In this document: one piece after another, positions 6,527 through 8,005 of the stretch | Layout: every line of letters starts with the position of its first letter | Numbering within the stretch: position 1 is the stretch's first letter | Origin: Lysobacteraceae bacterium | Lineage (GTDB): Bacteria > Pseudomonadota > Gammaproteobacteria > Xanthomonadales > Xanthomonadaceae | NCBI GenBank assembly: GCA_003449515.1 | Contig: DMHI01000234.1 | Span: forward strand, 1-8,005 | Direction: 5' to 3' | DNA: 8,005 nucleotides | Position numbers and translations under genes: made by a program | Notes under the pieces: model-generated | What the model saw: only the letters and a program-made list of their open reading frames with translations | What the model was told of the DNA's origin: nothing | Databases searched by the model: none

Positions 6527-6554
6527 TTGGATTTTTTGGGGCGCAGCATTTAAC
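6527..6554 (+). promoter_or_regulatory. Candidate sigma70 promoter of tyrS
   Basis: The plus strand shows TTGGAT (6527-6532), a 16-base spacer that includes a T-run, and TTTAAC (6549-6554) as a possible -10. A start near 6561 would leave a leader of about 60 bases before the tyrS ATG. The -10 overlaps the left arm of the palindrome at 6550-6564. Both hexamers are partial matches, and 16 bases is a slightly short spacer. Confidence 0.4.
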
Positions 6555-6564
6555 CTGAGGTTAA
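6550..6564. promoter_or_regulatory. Perfect 15-base palindrome, operator-like
   Basis: TTAACCTGAGGTTAA consists of two perfect 7-base arms (TTAACCT / AGGTTAA) around a single G. It is AT-rich relative to its surroundings and sits in the 166-base region between the divergent M23 operon and tyrS. It overlaps the candidate tyrS -10 and lies upstream of the candidate M23 -35. Symmetry and position fit a binding site for a dimeric transcription factor. I do not recognise the factor. It is not followed by a T-run, so it is not a terminator. Confidence 0.5.
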
Positions 6565-6620
6565 CGTCGCGGCCGTCTCCCGGGTGCGGCCTCGTCCTTC
6601 CAACGTCCACAAGCCCCTCC

Positions 6621-7832
6621 ATGACCGCCACCGACTCAGGCCTCGCGCAGCTCGCGCGGGGTGCCGAAGAGATCATCAAGCGCGACGACCTCGAAGCCCG
6701 CTTGCGCCTTGGCCGCCCGCTGCGCATCAAGGCCGGCTTCGACCCCACCGCGCCCGACCTGCACCTCGGCCACACCGTGCTGCTCAACAAGATGCGGCAA
6801 TTCCAGGACCTCGGGCACCAGGTCATCTTCCTGATCGGCGACTTCACCGGGATGATCGGCGATCCGTCCGGCAAGAGCGCGACGCGCAAGCCGCTGACGC
6901 GCGAGGACGTGCGGGCCAATGCCCAGACCTACGCCGACCAGGTCTTCAAGGTGCTTGACCGCTCGAAGACCGAGGTCCGCTTCAACAGCGAGTGGTTCGG
7001 GGCGATGACCGCCGCCGACATGATCAAGCTGGCCGGCCAGCTCACTGTGGCGCGCATGCTCGAGCGCGACGACTTCGCCAAGCGCTACGCCGCGCAGCAG
7101 TCGATCTCGATCCACGAGTTCCTCTACCCGCTGGTGCAGGGCTACGACTCCGTGGCGTTGCAGGCCGACGTCGAGCTCGGCGGCACCGATCAGACCTTCA
7201 ACCTGCTGATGGGCCGCGGCCTGCAGGAACACCACGGGCAGGCGCCGCAGGTGGTGATGACGATGCCGCTGCTCGAAGGCCTCGACGGTGTGGCCAAGAT
7301 GAGCAAGTCGCTCGGCAACTACATCGGCATCAATGAGCCCGCGATCGACATCGTCACCAAGACGATGAAGATCGGCGACGCGCTGATGTGGCGCTGGATC
7401 GAGCTGCTCAGCTTCGAGATCTCGCTGGCCGAGCTCGCCACGCTGCAGAACGACGTCGCCGCGGGCGCGCTGCACCCGCGCGATCTGAAGCTCAGGCTCG
7501 CGCGTGAACTGGCGGCGCGCTTCCAGGGTGCGGCCGAGGCGGAAAAAGCGGTCGCCGGCTGGCAGGCGGTGGTGACCGGTGCGGGCGACACCTCGCAGCT
7601 GCCGCTCACCAAGCTCGTCGTGCCCGCCGAAGGCCTGCGCATCGCCGCGCTGCTGACCCAGGCCGGGCTCACGCCCAGCAATTCCGAGGCGACGCGCAAG
7701 CTCAGGGAGCGCTCGGTGCGCATCAATGGCGAGGTGTTCGAGGATGCGCAGCGCAGCTTCCCGCCGGGATTCGAGGCGGTGCTGCAGGTCGGCAAGCGCG
7801 CGTTCGCCCGCGTTCGCCTTCTCGGCGCCTGA
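6621..7832 (+). CDS. tyrS: Tyrosine--tRNA ligase
   Basis: TyrRS charges tRNA-Tyr with tyrosine in the cytoplasm in two ATP-dependent steps. The product is 403 residues, of the roughly 400-residue class of bacterial TyrRS (the E. coli enzyme is 424 and more distant). Class I signatures are present: FDPTAPDLHLGH (40-51, the HIGH box as HLGH), GDFTGMIGDPSGKS (73-86), LYPLVQGYDS (168-177), ELGGTDQTFN (185-194) and KMSKSLGNYIGI (226-237, the KMSKS loop). The C-terminus, about 337-403, is an S4 RNA-binding domain (GLTPSNSEATRKLRERSVRI, then NGEVFED). The ATG at 6621 is the natural start, but the bases before it (AAGCCCCTCC) contain no Shine-Dalgarno, so initiation may depend on another leader feature. 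It is divergent from the M23-anmK operon and followed by a GC hairpin and a strong promoter. Confidence 0.97.
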   Translation: MTATDSGLAQLARGAEEIIKRDDLEARLRLGRPLRIKAGFDPTAPDLHLGHTVLLNKMRQFQDLGHQVIFLIGDFTGMIGDPSGKSATRKPLTREDVRANAQTYADQVFKVLDRSKTEVRFNSEWFGAMTAADMIKLAGQLTVARMLERDDFAKRYAAQQSISIHEFLYPLVQGYDSVALQADVELGGTDQTFNLLMGRGLQEHHGQAPQVVMTMPLLEGLDGVAKMSKSLGNYIGINEPAIDIVTKTMKIGDALMWRWIELLSFEISLAELATLQNDVAAGALHPRDLKLRLARELAARFQGAAEAEKAVAGWQAVVTGAGDTSQLPLTKLVVPAEGLRIAALLTQAGLTPSNSEATRKLRERSVRINGEVFEDAQRSFPPGFEAVLQVGKRAFARVRLLGA

Positions 7833-7861
7833 TCGGGCGCCGCAGCACCCCGTGGCGGCAT

Positions 7862-7878
7862 GGCGCGCTTCGCGCGCC
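7862..7878 (+). terminator. GC-rich hairpin after tyrS, probable terminator
   Basis: GGCGCGC (7862-7868), loop TTC, GCGCGCC (7872-7878): a perfect and very stable 7-base stem, 29 bases after the tyrS stop. The bases that follow have only scattered T residues (CCATTCAGGTTTCC), so this is an imperfect intrinsic terminator. Its place between tyrS and the next promoter makes termination the most likely role. Confidence 0.45.
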
Positions 7879-7968
7879 GCCCATTCAGGTTTCCACCCGT
7901 TCCCGCCGCGATCTCCGCCCTGAAGCTGAACGCGTGCGGCCGTTTCGGTCACGCCTTCGATGAAGGGC

Positions 7969-7997
7969 TTGCGACGAGTGCGCCGACTTCCTATAGT
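7969..7997 (+). promoter_or_regulatory. Strong sigma70 promoter reading out of the right edge, rRNA-operon-like
   Basis: TTGCGA (7969-7974) is a good -35, followed by an optimal 17-base spacer and TATAGT (7992-7997), a near-consensus -10. It is the best promoter in the window. The bases after the -10 (TCGCGCCC) form a GC-rich discriminator, typical of rRNA and tRNA promoters under stringent (ppGpp) control. The predicted start is at about 8004-8005, at the very end of the window. In related Xanthomonadales I recall an rRNA operon downstream of tyrS, so a 16S rRNA leader is the likely product; nothing of it is visible here. Confidence 0.7.
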
Positions 7998-8005
7998 TCG
8001 CGCCC

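Noticed and set aside
5012..6553. Plus-strand open frame antisense to the M23 gene and the start of anmK (513 residues)
   Set aside because: Compositional shadow. The minus strand encodes complete M23 and AnmK motifs in the same stretch.
6550..6564. Palindrome as a bidirectional terminator
   Set aside because: It lies between divergent genes, not convergent ones, has a one-base centre that cannot form a normal RNA loop, and has no T-run.
6455..6919. N-terminal extension of the M23 peptidase by 155 residues
   Set aside because: It would run antisense through the tyrS start and bury the signal sequence; the TTG at 6454 has a GGAG at the right distance.
6636..7952. Minus-strand open frame covering all of tyrS (438 residues)
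   Set aside because: His/Arg/Leu/Glu-rich shadow without domains; tyrS on the plus strand is complete with HLGH, KMSKS and S4.

Overview
This is a GC-rich (roughly 70% by eye) chromosomal stretch of housekeeping genes. Protein similarity and gene content point to a gammaproteobacterium of the Xanthomonadales/Lysobacterales type. That placement is inferred from the pyrE / exonuclease III / ampG and anmK / M23 peptidase / tyrS neighbourhoods and from composition, not from a phylogenetic marker. I see no insertion sequence, phage gene, CRISPR array, tRNA or rRNA gene. Coding density is very high, and no stretch longer than about 170 bases lacks a gene.

Layout. Positions 1-1070 (minus strand) hold pyrE followed by a secreted DUF4124 protein that runs off the left edge. 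Positions 1071-1239 are a divergent promoter region. Positions 1240-3671 (plus) hold an exonuclease III of the ExoA/APE1 type, whose stop overlaps the start of ampG (ATGA). A 41-base gap with a small hairpin leads to a 94-residue ribbon-helix-helix-like protein at 3713-3997. Its 3' end overlaps the convergent anmK by 31 bases. Positions 3967-6454 (minus) hold a MepM-like M23 endopeptidase followed after 4 bases by anmK. Positions 6455-6620 are a second divergent promoter region, with a perfect 15-base palindrome. Positions 6621-7832 (plus) are tyrS. The last 173 bases hold a strong GC hairpin and end on a consensus-like sigma70 promoter with a GC-rich discriminator. The promoter drives something just outside the window, plausibly an rRNA operon.

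How the genes fit together. Three of the genes serve peptidoglycan turnover: the M23 endopeptidase cuts peptide cross-links in the periplasm, AmpG imports anhydro-muropeptides, and AnmK phosphorylates the released anhydro-N-acetylmuramic acid for reuse. The others are pyrimidine synthesis (pyrE), base-excision repair (exonuclease III) and tyrosine charging of tRNA (tyrS).

I found no clearly new multi-gene system. The points most worth a second look are the unusual AmpG architecture (extra central membrane segments, and no C-terminal pair of helices as in E. coli), the 15-base palindrome between the M23 operon and tyrS, the orphan ribbon-helix-helix gene overlapping anmK tail to tail, and the strong promoter at the right edge.
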